The notes below the pieces were generated by a model that was not told the DNA's origin, ran no database searches, and was given only the letters and a program-made list of their open reading frames with translations. The position numbers and the translations under genes are program-made. This document shows, one piece after another, positions 39,101 to 47,042 of a DNA stretch of 64,000 bases. The stretch lies in NCBI GenBank assembly GCA_944472155.2, contig OX235279.1:134450920-134514919 (forward strand). Reading direction: 5' to 3'. The stretch's first letter is position 1, and each line of letters starts with the position of its first letter. The DNA comes from Trichobilharzia szidati (taxonomy: Eukaryota; Platyhelminthes; Trematoda; Strigeidida; Schistosomatidae).

Positions 39101-40637
39101 CAATTTAAGTCCAACACTCAGAAACTGCAGAACAAAACTACGAAGGACACATAAACCGTAGGCACCAGAACGCAATCGGAGACATTACGTAGCATCATCA
39201 ATGAAATCTGTTTTAACAAGAAAGAAGAGGCAAGATGATGGATGGCTCCCTACAGACACGTGGAAGCTAGTAGAGGAAAGTAAAACAGGAAATGAAGCAG
39301 TGCATAAGTGGGCAACGAAGCAAGAAGATGGATTCAATGTATTGCGCAATGAATAAAGAAGTGAAGAATAATGTTAGGAAGAACAAGGAGGAATTCTACC
39401 TTACACTGGAAACTGAATCGGAATAGGCTGCATATAAGAGGATCCTCAGTTCCCTATACCAGTCAACTAGGTCGCTATCTGGGAAGAGATCAACTCAGAT
39501 GAAACCAGTGAAAGATAGTGAGATGCACATAATTGGCAAGGAGGAGAAATAAAGGAAACGCAGGGCTGGACACTTCTGAACCGACTTCCACCTACATTTA
39601 GTCCAGAAATACCGAAAATACCCACAAAACGGACAGTGAACATTAATCCTCTATCAAAATTAAAGGTCCTGAATGCCTTGGTGTTGCTGTAAACCAGTCG
39701 GAAAAGTAGTAATACTAGAGGGTATTCCCTTAAAACGGACCCAGAGAGATCAGTGGATATGCTCACGCCACTATCGCAGCAGGTTTGGCAAGAGGGTTGC
39801 CTTCTCAAGCTCCTGAAATAGTGCCGCCCAAGCCTTTGCAATGAATTTAGTTACTCGCATTTTTTGCCTGAAGATTCCCGTATGCCTGCCTTGTCTTAGT
39901 GTTTTGGGCTCTAAATCAGCAATTAGTAGGACGATTCACATTGTAGGATCAGATACAAGGGACCCTAACTAGGCAGTCTACATCTCCCTACTTGGCTCAA
40001 ACGAACACTGAAAGACTTCATAGATTGATGTCAGATATTAATTTAACCAACCCTAACTCTTTCAATCTAATCCAATGTCGGCAAACATTGGTTGTCGAGG
40101 AAGGCCTCGTCTCAGCGTGTGCAGCACGTCGTATCCATCTCAGTCGATGTAGCTTCAGAACCTGGTCGTCTAATTTATAGGTATAAGTCAGGAGTAATGT
40201 TATTTGTTTACCGCAAACCAATATATCAGATGATAAACAAAGCCCTAAATTTACGCATTCAGTGTGACAACAAAAATTCCCTCCGTGTTTACTTAACAGT
40301 TTTCATCCTTCATACATCTGTGTTTGTATATTGTCATTGTTGAATTCGCGACAAAAAACCTACACAGCATAGTTTCAGTTATTGACATATTTATGAATCT
40401 GTTTATTTACAGGCTGTTGAATAGTGACAGTGATATACTGACATTTGTAACAAAGTAGTAGTAGTAGTGTTTTAACATTCTAATTGGCTGTAGTATTGTT
40501 ATTTTCACTTTTGTAGGGTTGTATACATTGTTGTTACACTGAATTTCGATTTTAATTTCTTTGTATCTTTTCAAACTGTGTAGGTCAACGAGATCGCCTC
40601 ATGTCTTCACATTAAAGTGTTCAGCATCACGCAATAA
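19526..40637 (+). CDS. EPT1: ethanolaminephosphotransferase gene (7 coding exons)
   Basis: The gene transfers phosphoethanolamine from CDP-ethanolamine to diacylglycerol, the last Kennedy-pathway step, in ER/Golgi membranes. The seven exons listed separately join in frame with GT-AG introns to 378 residues (human SELENOI about 397). The N-terminus YKYSCVDNSPFSTYIMHPFW and PVWLAPNLITFTGFLL are typical of EPT1 rather than CEPT1/CHPT1, as are SHWEKYITGVLFLPW and the C-terminal region. The CDP-alcohol phosphotransferase motif DGxxAR(x8)GxxxDxxxD is complete (D100, G101, A104, R105, G114, D118, D122). Hydrophobic segments in every exon after the first fit a multi-pass membrane enzyme. The start at 19526 is chosen because an in-frame TGA lies upstream at 19487-19489 and TTTCAG ends 7 bases before the ATG. 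No selenocysteine codon is present: the protein ends SITQ with TAA, before the position of the vertebrate Sec. EPT1 versus a dual-specificity enzyme cannot be settled from sequence alone. Confidence 0.93.
19688..19859 (+). CDS. EPT1: EPT1 exon 2 (residues 40-97)
   Basis: The acceptor TTATAG precedes FYPVWLAPNLITF, and the donor GTTAGT follows a split Asp codon (phase 1). It encodes the first two membrane segments, FLLTVAHYFL and VWLVTSFLVFIAHT. The intron before it is 45 bp and the one after it 42 bp, in sharp contrast to the multi-kb introns downstream. Very small 5' introns are known in schistosome genes. Confidence 0.93.
19902..20155 (+). CDS. EPT1: EPT1 exon 3, catalytic motif (residues 97-181)
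   Basis: Starts in phase 1 and ends in phase 0 before GTAAGT. It carries the whole CDP-alcohol phosphotransferase signature DGKQARRTKSSSALGELF followed by DHGCD, then membrane segments and SHWEKYITGVLFLPW. The two terminal aspartates are the metal-binding and catalytic residues in this family. Confidence 0.96.
20156..23329. other. intron 3, first part, no element recognised
   Basis: Start of a 9.7-kb intron. AT-rich, with no recognisable coding frame up to about 23000. A stretch near 23100 could be an eroded RTE piece but is too weak to call. Confidence 0.5.
23330..23840 (+). mobile_element. RTE-B 3' fragment in intron 3
   Basis: 5'-truncated C-terminal part of RTE-B, better preserved than its neighbours. 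It reads [60 protein letters not shown] and GDMAQNRSQWLLQMH, then the family 3' tail (TGCTACATGGAGTGTGGCGA). It lies in the same orientation as the host gene. Confidence 0.8.
24290..25175 (-). mobile_element. RTE-B fragment, minus strand, internally deleted
   Basis: On the minus strand, RT motif A is readable (LDVFLDLKVAFDSVD, then a stop, about 25175-25120). It is followed within about 300 bp by the C-terminal FPNLHHLWSKSDIRLSIKGR and VFLYGCNTAIK (24973-24776), so motifs B and C have been deleted. The 3' end, containing TTGCACAGAAGTGCA in plus orientation, is near 24315-24330. Confidence 0.7.
25819..25940. repeat. perfect 122-bp palindrome
   Basis: Bases 25819-25879 are the exact reverse complement of 25880-25940, with no loop; the centre is TGA|TCA. 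The arm starts CCATTATGGGTAAATT and ends CAGTAATATTTACTGA. Sequence outside the arms on the two sides is unrelated apart from short AATTCC- and GATGTGAACC-type words. It lies in intron 3 of EPT1 and matches no transposon terminus seen elsewhere in the window. Confidence 0.95.
26460..27906 (+). mobile_element. RTE-B copy in intron 3, twin of the 14-kb copy
   Basis: Runs from the endonuclease-RT linker to the C-terminus. The segment 26780-27093 is nearly identical to 15040-15362, including the frame GGISFTTVVSKDPDSIIMCR-like region and the TGA stop at 26853-26855 that replaces the usual Trp. Motif A reads RFLGLKASFDFVDREVLW, and the motif C area ESADDIVLL keeps the two Asp. The C-terminal part is frame-broken and is cut at about 27906, where a PLE begins. 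Confidence 0.8.
27907..28900 (+). mobile_element. PLE 3' half with GIY-YIG remnant
   Basis: Starts abruptly with FMILEKIVEKNGYPQRFINK, equivalent to LLSENGYPEKFIDK in the PLE at 2240. It runs through AKAYPAAQLVPVYRTTCSSA to the endonuclease CICECSYIGRIERRARLRFSDH (28207-28270), keeping the YIG that the 1.65-kb copy lost. The C-terminus is frame-shifted near 28450. The 3' region to about 28900 includes the ATGATGAGACGCTAACG block discussed as a possible hammerhead remnant (28837-28860). Confidence 0.8.
28967..29200 (+). mobile_element. 234-bp tRNA-headed SINE with RTE-A ends
   Basis: Flanked by a 13-bp target duplication, ACTGCAACTCGTG at 28954-28966 and ACTGCAACTCATG at 29201-29213. Head (28967-29040): tRNA-like, A-box part GGTGGTATAGCGGTTAGG and B box GTTCGATCCCCGG, matching the head of RTE-A at 8125-8040. 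Middle (about 29095-29145): GAGGCTAGCAACCCCAT and CTACAGAGACTTCA, matching the RTE-A leader. Tail (29155-29185): TTGAAGCCCTATGTTCCA, matching the RTE-A 3' end, then an A-rich run. No coding capacity. The match at both ends suggests mobilisation by the RTE-A machinery, or origin by internal deletion of RTE-A. Confidence 0.85.
29836..29944 (+). CDS. EPT1: EPT1 exon 4 (residues 182-218)
   Basis: The acceptor TTTTTTTTTAG precedes AVAIVFLLAYWFSPTILI, and the donor GTAAGT follows a split Phe codon (phase 1). It is a single hydrophobic stretch corresponding to the segment after FLPW in animal EPT1. Confidence 0.9.
30240..30671 (+). mobile_element. PLE C-terminus and 3' region in intron 4
   Basis: The frame 30260-30418 gives RVVVIYGLQSLPKETRMHLL, CIAEALAIHNIKPELCVQKQ and FVRSLSLSWS with a stop, the standard PLE ending. 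The AT-rich 3' region continues after it, is interrupted by the 379-bp insertion at 30690-31068, and resumes to about 31165 with a GTCGAAAAGAGA-type end. Confidence 0.75.
30690..31068 (-). mobile_element. 379-bp tRNA-related SINE inside a PLE
   Basis: Flanked by an exact 18-bp duplication TTCTATAGTTGGTTTGTA (30672-30689 and 31069-31086). On the minus strand 30890-30785 is tRNA-like: CAGTGGCTGAATGGTATACC, then GCTTGCCTTGTAACC with TGT at the anticodon position (Thr-like), then the B box GGATTCGAACTCC. The acceptor stem pairs poorly, and about 180 bp of non-tRNA sequence lies upstream of the head, so this is not a working tRNA gene. It shares no body with the SINEs at 28967 and 43748. Confidence 0.7.
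31210..31700 (+). mobile_element. PLE GIY-YIG and C-terminal fragment
   Basis: The plus-strand translation shows KDKLPCLTTSMCIYKFDCSY, then GDSYIDRTT where YIGRT is expected. After frame changes it gives SSSVLAHKIDRNSAVTIVHK, VRLRLLSIVEAVAIMIFQPN and KKFVQSLA. Several stops. A Gly to Asp change hits the YIG motif. Confidence 0.7.
32160..32540 (+). repeat. inverted repeat arm, left
   Basis: About 360 bp that reappear as reverse complement at 34161-34930 (for example GACTTGGAATTCGAACTTTC here at 32370-32389, and GTCTTAAGTGATGTGTTTGT). Divergence between arms is moderate, so this pair is old compared with the large palindrome at 44-64 kb. The loop holds a PLE-like scrap and the RTE copy at 33004. 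Confidence 0.75.
32600..32988 (+). mobile_element. probable PLE scrap
   Basis: The last part translates as NMNCSGHYIGHSEHLLRIQI, resembling the PLE GIY-YIG segment. The preceding 75-codon frame (32615-32842) is not recognised. Assignment is tentative. Confidence 0.4.
33004..34145 (-). mobile_element. 5'-truncated RTE copy lacking the catalytic Asp pair
   Basis: A 1.14-kb 5'-truncated RTE-A-type insertion with a 15-bp target duplication (TTCTTTCGTATCAAT at 32989-33003, one mismatch at 34146-34160). The minus-strand frame is open for 316 codons: YLNFIDFEKAFDSDDREVIW (motif A), TGVRQGCILSPMIFLIVVDW (motif B), the motif C region, then EVTSFTYLGSIVSTTGG and KWRWIGHSLRRP. At motif C it reads LDFDLMSH where RTE-A has LDFADDICLISH, an in-frame loss of four codons that removes the catalytic pair. 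The 3' end TTGAAGCCATATGTTCC and an AAT-rich tail are intact. Confidence 0.9.
34161..34930 (-). repeat. inverted repeat arm, right, split by insertion
   Basis: Reverse complement of 32160-32540, interrupted by a 355-bp insertion at 34322-34676. The two halves (34161-34321 and 34677-34930) abut perfectly in the left arm around the TTTACTTTTTATTAGCT motif. Confidence 0.75.
34322..34676. mobile_element. inverted PLE terminal repeats
   Basis: The insertion has two arms of about 130 bp in opposite orientation (34340-34470 and 34498-34650). They share GTAGAATCAAATGGCACCG / CGGTGCCATTTGATTCTAC-type ends and CTGATGAGAAG blocks. The same block occurs after the PLE at 28833, so these are read as PLE terminal repeats in inverted arrangement without any coding region between them. 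Confidence 0.6.
35264..35499 (+). CDS. EPT1: EPT1 exon 5 (residues 218-296)
   Basis: The acceptor CATACAG, after a poly-T tract, is followed by phase-1 sequence giving SLYFVHIPVTLWNIVKTC, GLTGVLKPLFPVAVLLLSS, SLWASYSPSNLL and FLFCWGTIASNVI. The donor GTAAGT follows in phase 0. It corresponds to the LFSPCLLFILSTAWILWSPS region of human SELENOI. Confidence 0.93.
35914..36118. repeat. AT dinucleotide microsatellites in intron 5
   Basis: Two long TA runs, about 35914-35943 and 36071-36118, in otherwise unremarkable AT-rich intron 5 (35500-37545), in which no element is recognised. Confidence 0.95.
37546..37740 (+). CDS. EPT1: EPT1 exon 6 (residues 297-361)
   Basis: The acceptor TTTTTCCCAG precedes CHLIVAQLCHVPAPIHNKEV, and the donor GTAAGT follows YISLYMLTAFVTLDHIYYAY and QV, phase 0. 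It aligns with CQLIVCQMSSTRCPTLNW and TLTTAFTLAHIHYGVRVV of the vertebrate enzyme. Confidence 0.95.
38140..39845 (+). mobile_element. RTE-A copy in intron 6, heavily decayed
   Basis: The RTE-A leader (GATGCCAGCAATCCTACC near 38180) is followed by endonuclease pieces (EGVAIMMSPAASQTLMQ near 38550, ILMGDLNE near 38755, where the GDxN box is kept) and linker pieces (DGWLPTDTWKLVEESKTGNE). The last readable part is near 39700-39840. The RT is absent, so the copy is 3'-truncated, which is unusual for target-primed insertion and points to later deletion. Confidence 0.75.
39900..40165 (-). mobile_element. RTE-B C-terminal scrap
   Basis: Minus-strand KLHRLRWIRRAAHAETRPSS matches the [20 protein letters not shown] region of RTE-B. 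It lies in intron 6 against the 3' side of the RTE-A copy, in opposite orientation. Confidence 0.65.
40584..40637 (+). CDS. EPT1: EPT1 exon 7, terminal (residues 362-378)
   Basis: The acceptor CTGTGTAG is followed by VNEIASCLHIKVFSITQ and TAA (40635-40637), phase 0 from exon 6. This fits the conserved last helix of the family (vertebrate VKQLSSHFQIYPFS). The exon is short, so it is the least secure junction, but the frame, acceptor and similarity agree. No Sec codon or downstream SECIS-like element was recognised. Confidence 0.8.
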   Translation, partial: VNEIASCLHIKVFSITQ

Positions 40638-41211
40638 TTCAATCAGTTAATCAATGATTTTTCATGCATTATAAAATTGTCTTACTTATAATTATGTATG
40701 ATAAGATTGTTTATATTCTGTTGTAATTAGCTTAAGTTTTCTTCTTCTTGTTCTAACACGGAATCTCAGTATTGTTCAATGAGCAATTCTCTTTCGTCCT
40801 TTGAAGAAACTGACCTCAATATGCATATTTTTTTTGATGGTTTTACTGTCCAGTTGGTTTTCCTATGCACTTATAATCTTTCTTCCCTTATTAACTTTTC
40901 ATGTGTAATACTGATTATATTTCTAGCTATGAGATATAACGCAATACCTATTAAGATTGGAGAAATGCCTTTGTTTATATTGTCAGTCTACCTTCTTCTA
41001 TATTTACTGCTGTCTTTTTCGACTATTTATTCTGCATTTTAAGTGAATTTATCACATTCAAACGTGTGTGTGTGTGTCAGATAATTATTCATTTGCATAT
41101 TGTGTGTTTCTTCCAATAACTATGGTTTCATGCATATGAATAACAGTTCTGAAAACGATTTCTTTCACTTTTCTTAACTTGTATTTTTTATAAAGGTTAA
41201 AATTTAATAAA
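40638..41211 (+). other. EPT1: probable EPT1 3' UTR with AATAAA
   Basis: AT-rich trailer without coding frames that I can support. An AATAAA at 41206-41211 is a candidate polyadenylation signal. The true end is not determinable here. Confidence 0.4.
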
Positions 41212-42204
41212 TGCCTTTATGAAAAGTATCAATTAATTGTATTGATGTTCATTAATCCTCAGAAACAACTGTAGTGTTTAGGGTATAAGTGTTACATATC
41301 ATTAGCAGCAGCAATCGTTACTTGATAACCTCGGGGATTCGTTAACGTAGTCAGTTTATTGCATAGGGGGCTAGTCAACTTTCAGCCAGTGAGACTCGCC
41401 TCACCTACTTTAGTTTGTGCAACTGAATAGTATCACCAGCCCTTACAAAATATGCGTGGATCCTGGTATCTGAATTCTAACCAACAAATCGATACAAGAA
41501 TGTTTTCTTCGTGAATCAATGAATATTTGGGTAGCTTCTTTAAAGATTATTTTCTCTATTGATAGCTTTCGTTATGTGAGTTGGAGACACCAAGATGATG
41601 GTAACAGTATCCGTAAATTCGATGAGATAAACAATACCAACTAACAGTGAGATAGATGCACATTATGCCAGTGAAACTTTCATCAGAAAATAGAGTATCA
41701 ATTTAGATTCTAATAATATTCGCATTAAGCGTTCACTGATTAACATAGTTCTTTTCAATGAAGTGCATCATTTCAAGTTACCAAACTTGAGAAAAGCTGT
41801 AGTCAAAACCTTATGCTGTTTAAACAGACTATTTTCAGTTATTGGAACACCTAATGCATTTAAGCGTGGAGTTAGTGCAGACTGATCTTAATGTAAGTGT
41901 AGAACTCGAATTCTAGTGGAATGTAATTGTATACTAGATAAGTTTATTTTAAAAATCACACTGTGTGGAACAGAATTGTCTTACATACCACTGCGTAACC
42001 TTTTACAGAAGCGTATTCTTCATCAAGTATATTCAGATATTTGATCAGGACATTGAGAAGAATATATTCATTACCTAATAGGAATATATAATCTGAATAC
42101 TGAAAGAGAACCCGTTGTTTTATCTGATTTCGCTACTAGCTCAATAGCTCTAACTGAGCATTCAAATCGAATATCAATTTGACTAGGTTTTAGTGGTCTT
42201 TCTT
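41212..42204. other. no gene recognised
   Basis: Intergenic, AT-rich. Nothing coding or repetitive that I could match inside the window. Confidence 0.45.
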
Positions 42205-43210
42205 GAATTTCATTCTACGCTTATGTTCGATGATGATGCATAGAGTAGCAATTTGATTAGCACATGCTTTGCCTTTCCTGAATCTAGCTTGTTCCGGTGG
42301 GACTGGCGGAGTTCTGCATCCAGTGCATCTCTTATTCTCTCCAGGATGACGCGACTTAATATTTTACTTGGCGTGGACAAAAGCCTAGGTCACCCTTGTT
42401 TGGTAGTTCGACAAGATACCTTTCTTTCCTTCCAAACCATTTGCAATAATGGCGTGATCATATCTACCGCAGTCTCTATGTCTGTTTTCAGTGCTTTGAA
42501 GGGATTCCATCTGGCCCCGTCGTCTCCCTGAACTTAAGCAACTAGATAGCATTCAAGATTTCCGCTTTTGTTATGGGACTTGTGTCCAGTGGCAGGCAGT
42601 TCTGTGAGTATTGTTGGTGGTATTTGTAGGCGATGGTCAATTCAAGAATACTTTGAAGTGATCAGCCCATTGATATATTTGTCCCTACTCCTTGGTAATT
42701 AGGTTCCCTTGACCATATTCTATAGGTTTCATCTGCATTGATCTTTTCTTGGATGGTGACATGGTTATCTGGTATAATTTCCTTAGTTCTCTTTTGCCTG
42801 CGCACTGCCTCTTTTGCTTAGTGGGTCTTAGAATTGTCTTTACTGGCATTTTTCTTAATTCAGTGCGATGTATACTGAATTCGGCTTCCCCTTCTGATGT
42901 TCATCTCTGCATTGAGTCATCTCTTTCACCATCCTCCTTTCTTCTATTAACTTCCAGGTAGGTGTCCGTTGAGAGCTATTCCTTATCTTGTCACTTCTCT
43001 CTTCTTGGAAGGGTTGTACACGTTTCCTCAAACACTACGTTCAGAGAGTTTTATTATTCTTCTATACAGGTTTCCTCAGTGATCCTACTTGGTGCTTCCT
43101 ACTTTCCTCTGATCAGATCTGTAGTGAAGGTATCCTTTGTAGATTTGTCGTCCAGTTTCTGAGTGTTGAACTTCAGTAGTGGTCTCCCTCCAGTTGTTAA
43201 CTCCCTACCA
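42205..43210 (-). mobile_element. RTE-A middle fragment, minus strand
   Basis: On the minus strand this follows the RTE-A segment at 6200-7150: the FRKGKACANQIATLC-like finger region near 42240-42290, the KILSRVILERIRDAL-like segment near 42340, and further upstream the endonuclease-RT linker to about 43200. Many stops and frameshifts. Both ends are missing. Confidence 0.65.
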
Positions 43211-43747
43211 TACTATCTTCTAAACTAACTGTATTCGAATCCACTTGTTATTGTATTGTTTATAAAATAGGTTCTACTAGCTGTTGCGTAATACTCATCA
43301 GTTTATAATTGAGGAGTCTGAGGAGGAAGTTACTACAAACAACTATTCGCTAAAATATTTCTACGTTTGAATATTTTATGATTTTATTTAGATAAATTTA
43401 TTTTGCAACACAATGCGGTTGTAAGTATCTGCTTGAAACGGATAATTTACTCACTAAACAGTGATCAATACTGTATTATTGTTTTTTATCAAAAAATTAT
43501 TCTTTGATGGCATTATGCTGTAATACAGTGCCCAAATTCTATTATATAAGTGACAAATAGTTTGGATTTTCCTTCAATCGCTGATTTAATACTCTACACT
43601 AATTGTATAAAATGTGACGGTTTATTACTTCAGTTTTCGATGTTTACTTATGCACTTCATTTAAAAAAATTAATTACATCCCTTTAGTGTGTCTTTACAC
43701 TTTCTTCGACCTTATTACCAGTTAAATTTCGAATATTATATGAGTGG

Positions 43748-43937
43748 ACATTAGGTGGCACAATGGTTAGGACTCTCGCCGACCATGCACATGGTCCGGA
43801 GTTCGATCCCCTGCCGACGCACACCCGATATCTATGGTCGGCCTGCAAAATTTGGGCTACCGATATCCGTGCTGAAAATTCCATACTTGTACTGAAAATA
43901 CGGTGTGGCACCAAGCTGTAACCAAAAAATAAAATAA
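43748..43937 (+). mobile_element. 190-bp tRNA-headed SINE, second type
   Basis: Flanked by a 13-bp imperfect duplication (ATTATATGAGTGG at 43735-43747 and ATTATGCGAGTGG at 43938-43950). The head (43755-43823) is close to that of the SINE at 28967: GTGGCACAATGGTTAGG, CACATGGTCCGGAG, B box GTTCGATCCCC. The body differs and does not match RTE-A: it has CGATATC words, AAAATTTGGGCTACC, and an A-rich tail ACCAAAAAATAAAATAA. Confidence 0.75.
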
Positions 43938-44345
43938 ATTATGCGAGTGGCGGCCTGCTGAAATCACTGGGCTACAAAAATTGCTTCCCACCAAAATGTT
44001 TAATTCCATCTGGATTTATCATTTTTTAATCGTCCAGTCATATCAGATAATCAATATGTGATCTTGCGCGCTGATTTAACTTGCTTCTAAGTAAACGCTG
44101 TGCAGTTCTTTAACGAAATGAAGGTATACTTTAGATTATTACTTTACATGTAAATCCTATATGAAGAAAAAAGTATCTTGGAACTATATGCGCTGAAAAT
44201 TTTTGTACCATGTGTTCACATATTGTCTCAAATAAAGCTTTATAATTATCTTGTATTCTGTTTAATCGAGTGTTTAGACGCTTGCTGACAACAAACTAGG
44301 CAAAATGAAACTGTCTAAAGAAAAGTGGTTTGGTGTTTGCAGGTC

Positions 44346-44347
<2 letters not shown>

Positions 44348-44374
<27 letters not shown>
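44348..44374. repeat. ATA triplet repeat, 9 units (8 in other arm)
   Basis: Nine ATA units here against eight in the matching place of the right arm (about 63672-63695). This accounts for the 3-base change in arm register. Confidence 0.85.
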
Positions 44375-44375
<1 letters not shown>

Positions 44376-44376
<1 letters not shown>

Positions 44377-45559
44377 CACTTCAACGCACTGTTGATCTGC
44401 TATCCACATAATACGTAACCTCATATTCGCAGATAAAAACAAATTTACACTAGTTATTGTCTTTCAAAAGGCTTCCATTCATAGTATATCCTGTATGTAT
44501 AATACGTTTCACACAATCATACTTATGACCTAGAAATTCGATCACCTGAATAGTCGTATTTAAGAAAACTGATGAACAATAAGTTGGAACGGCAACAGCG
44601 ATCAGTCGGTCAATATAGAGGATTATGTCGCATAAATTATAATTATATTTCAATAGTTCACACACAATGATAAGTTTTGTTATTGGTTACTGATATTGAT
44701 TATGTCACATGTTACTCCGTCTATTCCGTTTCGATCAATCAATTTATTTAAGCCGTTTTAATCGTTTATTTTTTCTTGTTGTCAAAGCATTCTATCCTTC
44801 ATGAAATACAGAGTTTCCTGGACTTATTATTACATACTCATCTTCTGAAATTAATACTTTTGAAAAATTCCCATTCGAACATTTGTTCATGCCTGTAAAA
44901 ATGGCTGGTTTCTGTTCCAGAAATAAAAATTATTATTATTATAATAACATTAATAGACAGAAGACCAGTAGTTCATAGTTAGAATAATGACGACTGGTTA
45001 AATGTTGTTCTATTTCGAGAACTACTTTAAAATCAGCCAACCTTGCGTAAATCGCCCTATTTAATTATAATCTGACTTTACATTCTCATTAAGAAGAAAT
45101 AATTTTTCTTCAAAAGGTGCAAGTGTGAACCCGACTCATACCTACTCTATACAAAAATACAGCTTTAGGCAGTGGTGGTGCCAATTATTGTGGGTGATAT
45201 GATGCTATAAAAGTATTGTAACAACGGAAGACAAGGGCCAGGCAACAGATTGTTTATTAAGGAAAATCAACACATATTTATAGATTTTAATGTACATCAT
45301 TGTAGATTATCGTTAGTAGAAAATACAGTCTTTTGATTGGTTGTTTCTCACAGAACGTTAACCTTGCATCTCTTTGTGGCTGTGTCAGATCATCCATAAG
45401 CTAACTGTACCCGCCTACGCAAAGCCTTTGTTCTCATTTTCTCACCACCAATATTGCGGACATAAACATTGACGTCAATCACTGTCCTCCAACTTTGGCT
45501 AGCAGCCAGCTCTCACCACAGTATGAGTATAAAACTTTCTATCCAGTGGATGTAATTGT
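44376..45559. other. palindrome arm, unassigned part
   Basis: AT-rich sequence present in both arms. 45170-45480 has a moderately GC-rich, promoter-like look (TATAAAAG near 45206) but no recognisable gene, and I could not show paired LTRs. Confidence 0.4.
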
Positions 45560-46315
45560 TGAGTATGGATTAGAGAACAGTTTGAAATAATTGCATAAGA
45601 AGAATGTTCCACTTCGACCTATCATAGACATGATCAACTCACCACATCATCAGATCGCTAAGTGACTAGCAGATATCCTTAAACCGGTAAGGAGACAAAT
45701 GAAAAAGTATAGCCTTAGTTGTACGTTCGACTTCATCTATTCAGTGAAAGATATCAACGTGTCTGAAAGAAAAATGCATTCAATAGATATCAACTATCTA
45801 CTCACAAGCATCCCACTGACCGAGACAATATGCTTCATCTGTGACTACACCAAATCCAACATCCTAGAAGTTCGGATGCACCTTTAATATCCACTTCAAA
45901 TTCAATAAACAATTCTATGTACAGAAAGATGGTTTCGCTATGGGGTCTCCTCTAGGTACACTGCTAGCTGACTGCTTCATGGTGAGTCTCAAAGACAGCA
46001 TCCTCGATCATCCTTTGATCAGTAAACTGCACCTATATAAGAGATAGGTTTGTAAGCTGGGATGAAGAAAGCTGATTCAGAGTATCTCCTCAAAACCCTC
46101 AACGCAGTACACCCATCAGTAAAAATTCACCTTAGAACGTGAATCGAACATGGCATTTCTATTCCTGGATGTACCACATATCAGAATATAATACTGCACG
46201 ATCCAAAGATCAATGTATCGCAAGGCAACATGGACGGCCCAGTTCATCAATTTCCAGAACTTCGTCCCACTTGTCCGAAAGCGAAACCTAGCACGTATAT
46301 TATGGAAGTGTAGAC
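45560..46315 (+). mobile_element. PLE RT fragment (left arm)
   Basis: The plus strand reads KKNVPLRPIIDMINSPHHQI (the equivalent in the 1.65-kb PLE is NGIPLRPVLDMLNSPYHPV), KMHSIDINYLLTSIPLTETI (motif A area), and after a frameshift FAMGSPLGTLLADCFM (motif B). Motif C is not readable. It is broken the same way in both arms, so it decayed before the duplication or the arms have been homogenised. Confidence 0.8.
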
Positions 46316-47042
46316 GCCTGTAGCGGTAAATAATTCCCCAAAATTATTGACCACAGCAATCATCACTCAACATTGGATGCTGACCCTCACTGTTTAAGTC
46401 GACTTGTTTAACTGAAGGCTTCCGGTCAAGCATCCCCGCCATTTGGTACTCCGTCGTGTCACGTGCGTGCACGATCAATAGCTGGCTAAGCACTCAATAC
46501 GCTTCACGATTTAGTCCCGAAATATATATCGTACTTTCGACGACTAAATCTGGTCTTTTGCTTTATCTTTGGTACTCGAAGAGCGAACACTCTAGAAGTT
46601 GTTGGTATAAGATCTTGCGTTAGTATACTCCGTACAATTCGCGAACGTCAATACCGTCACACGACGTGACTTTTCCTCTCTAACCGGAAAATACCTATTT
46701 TGTGAATTATCCGCTTGGGAAACCTGATCTTCCTAGCCGGTGAATTAAATTCAACCATTACTTACATATCGAATCTCTGTGTGGTAAGTCCAGCTGTCTC
46801 GAACTACTGCCAAAGCTTCAGGTGCTATTTTTGTAGCAGCATCTTCCCCACTCGTTCAGATAAACAAGACTTGTTGGTCTACCACGTGATTGCTGTGAAG
46901 CCGATCATCCAGAAAGTACTAGGTAAAGTCGAAAACCTTTTCTTTTCCTTGTCTTGTACTTTTTCAGTCTTATTCTTTTTCTTGTGGGTAGATACTGTTG
47001 CACTCTTATTCTTATACAGCATAAGTTTTAGCGATAGTTAAT

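Noticed and set aside
40584..40637. Selenocysteine-containing end as in vertebrate SELENOI
   Set aside because: The terminal exon ends with TAA, no in-frame TGA precedes it, and no SECIS-like structure was recognised.
45170..45480. Solo LTR of a Gypsy-type element
   Set aside because: There is a TATA-like motif, but no TG...CA ends, target duplication or second copy could be shown beyond the palindrome partner.
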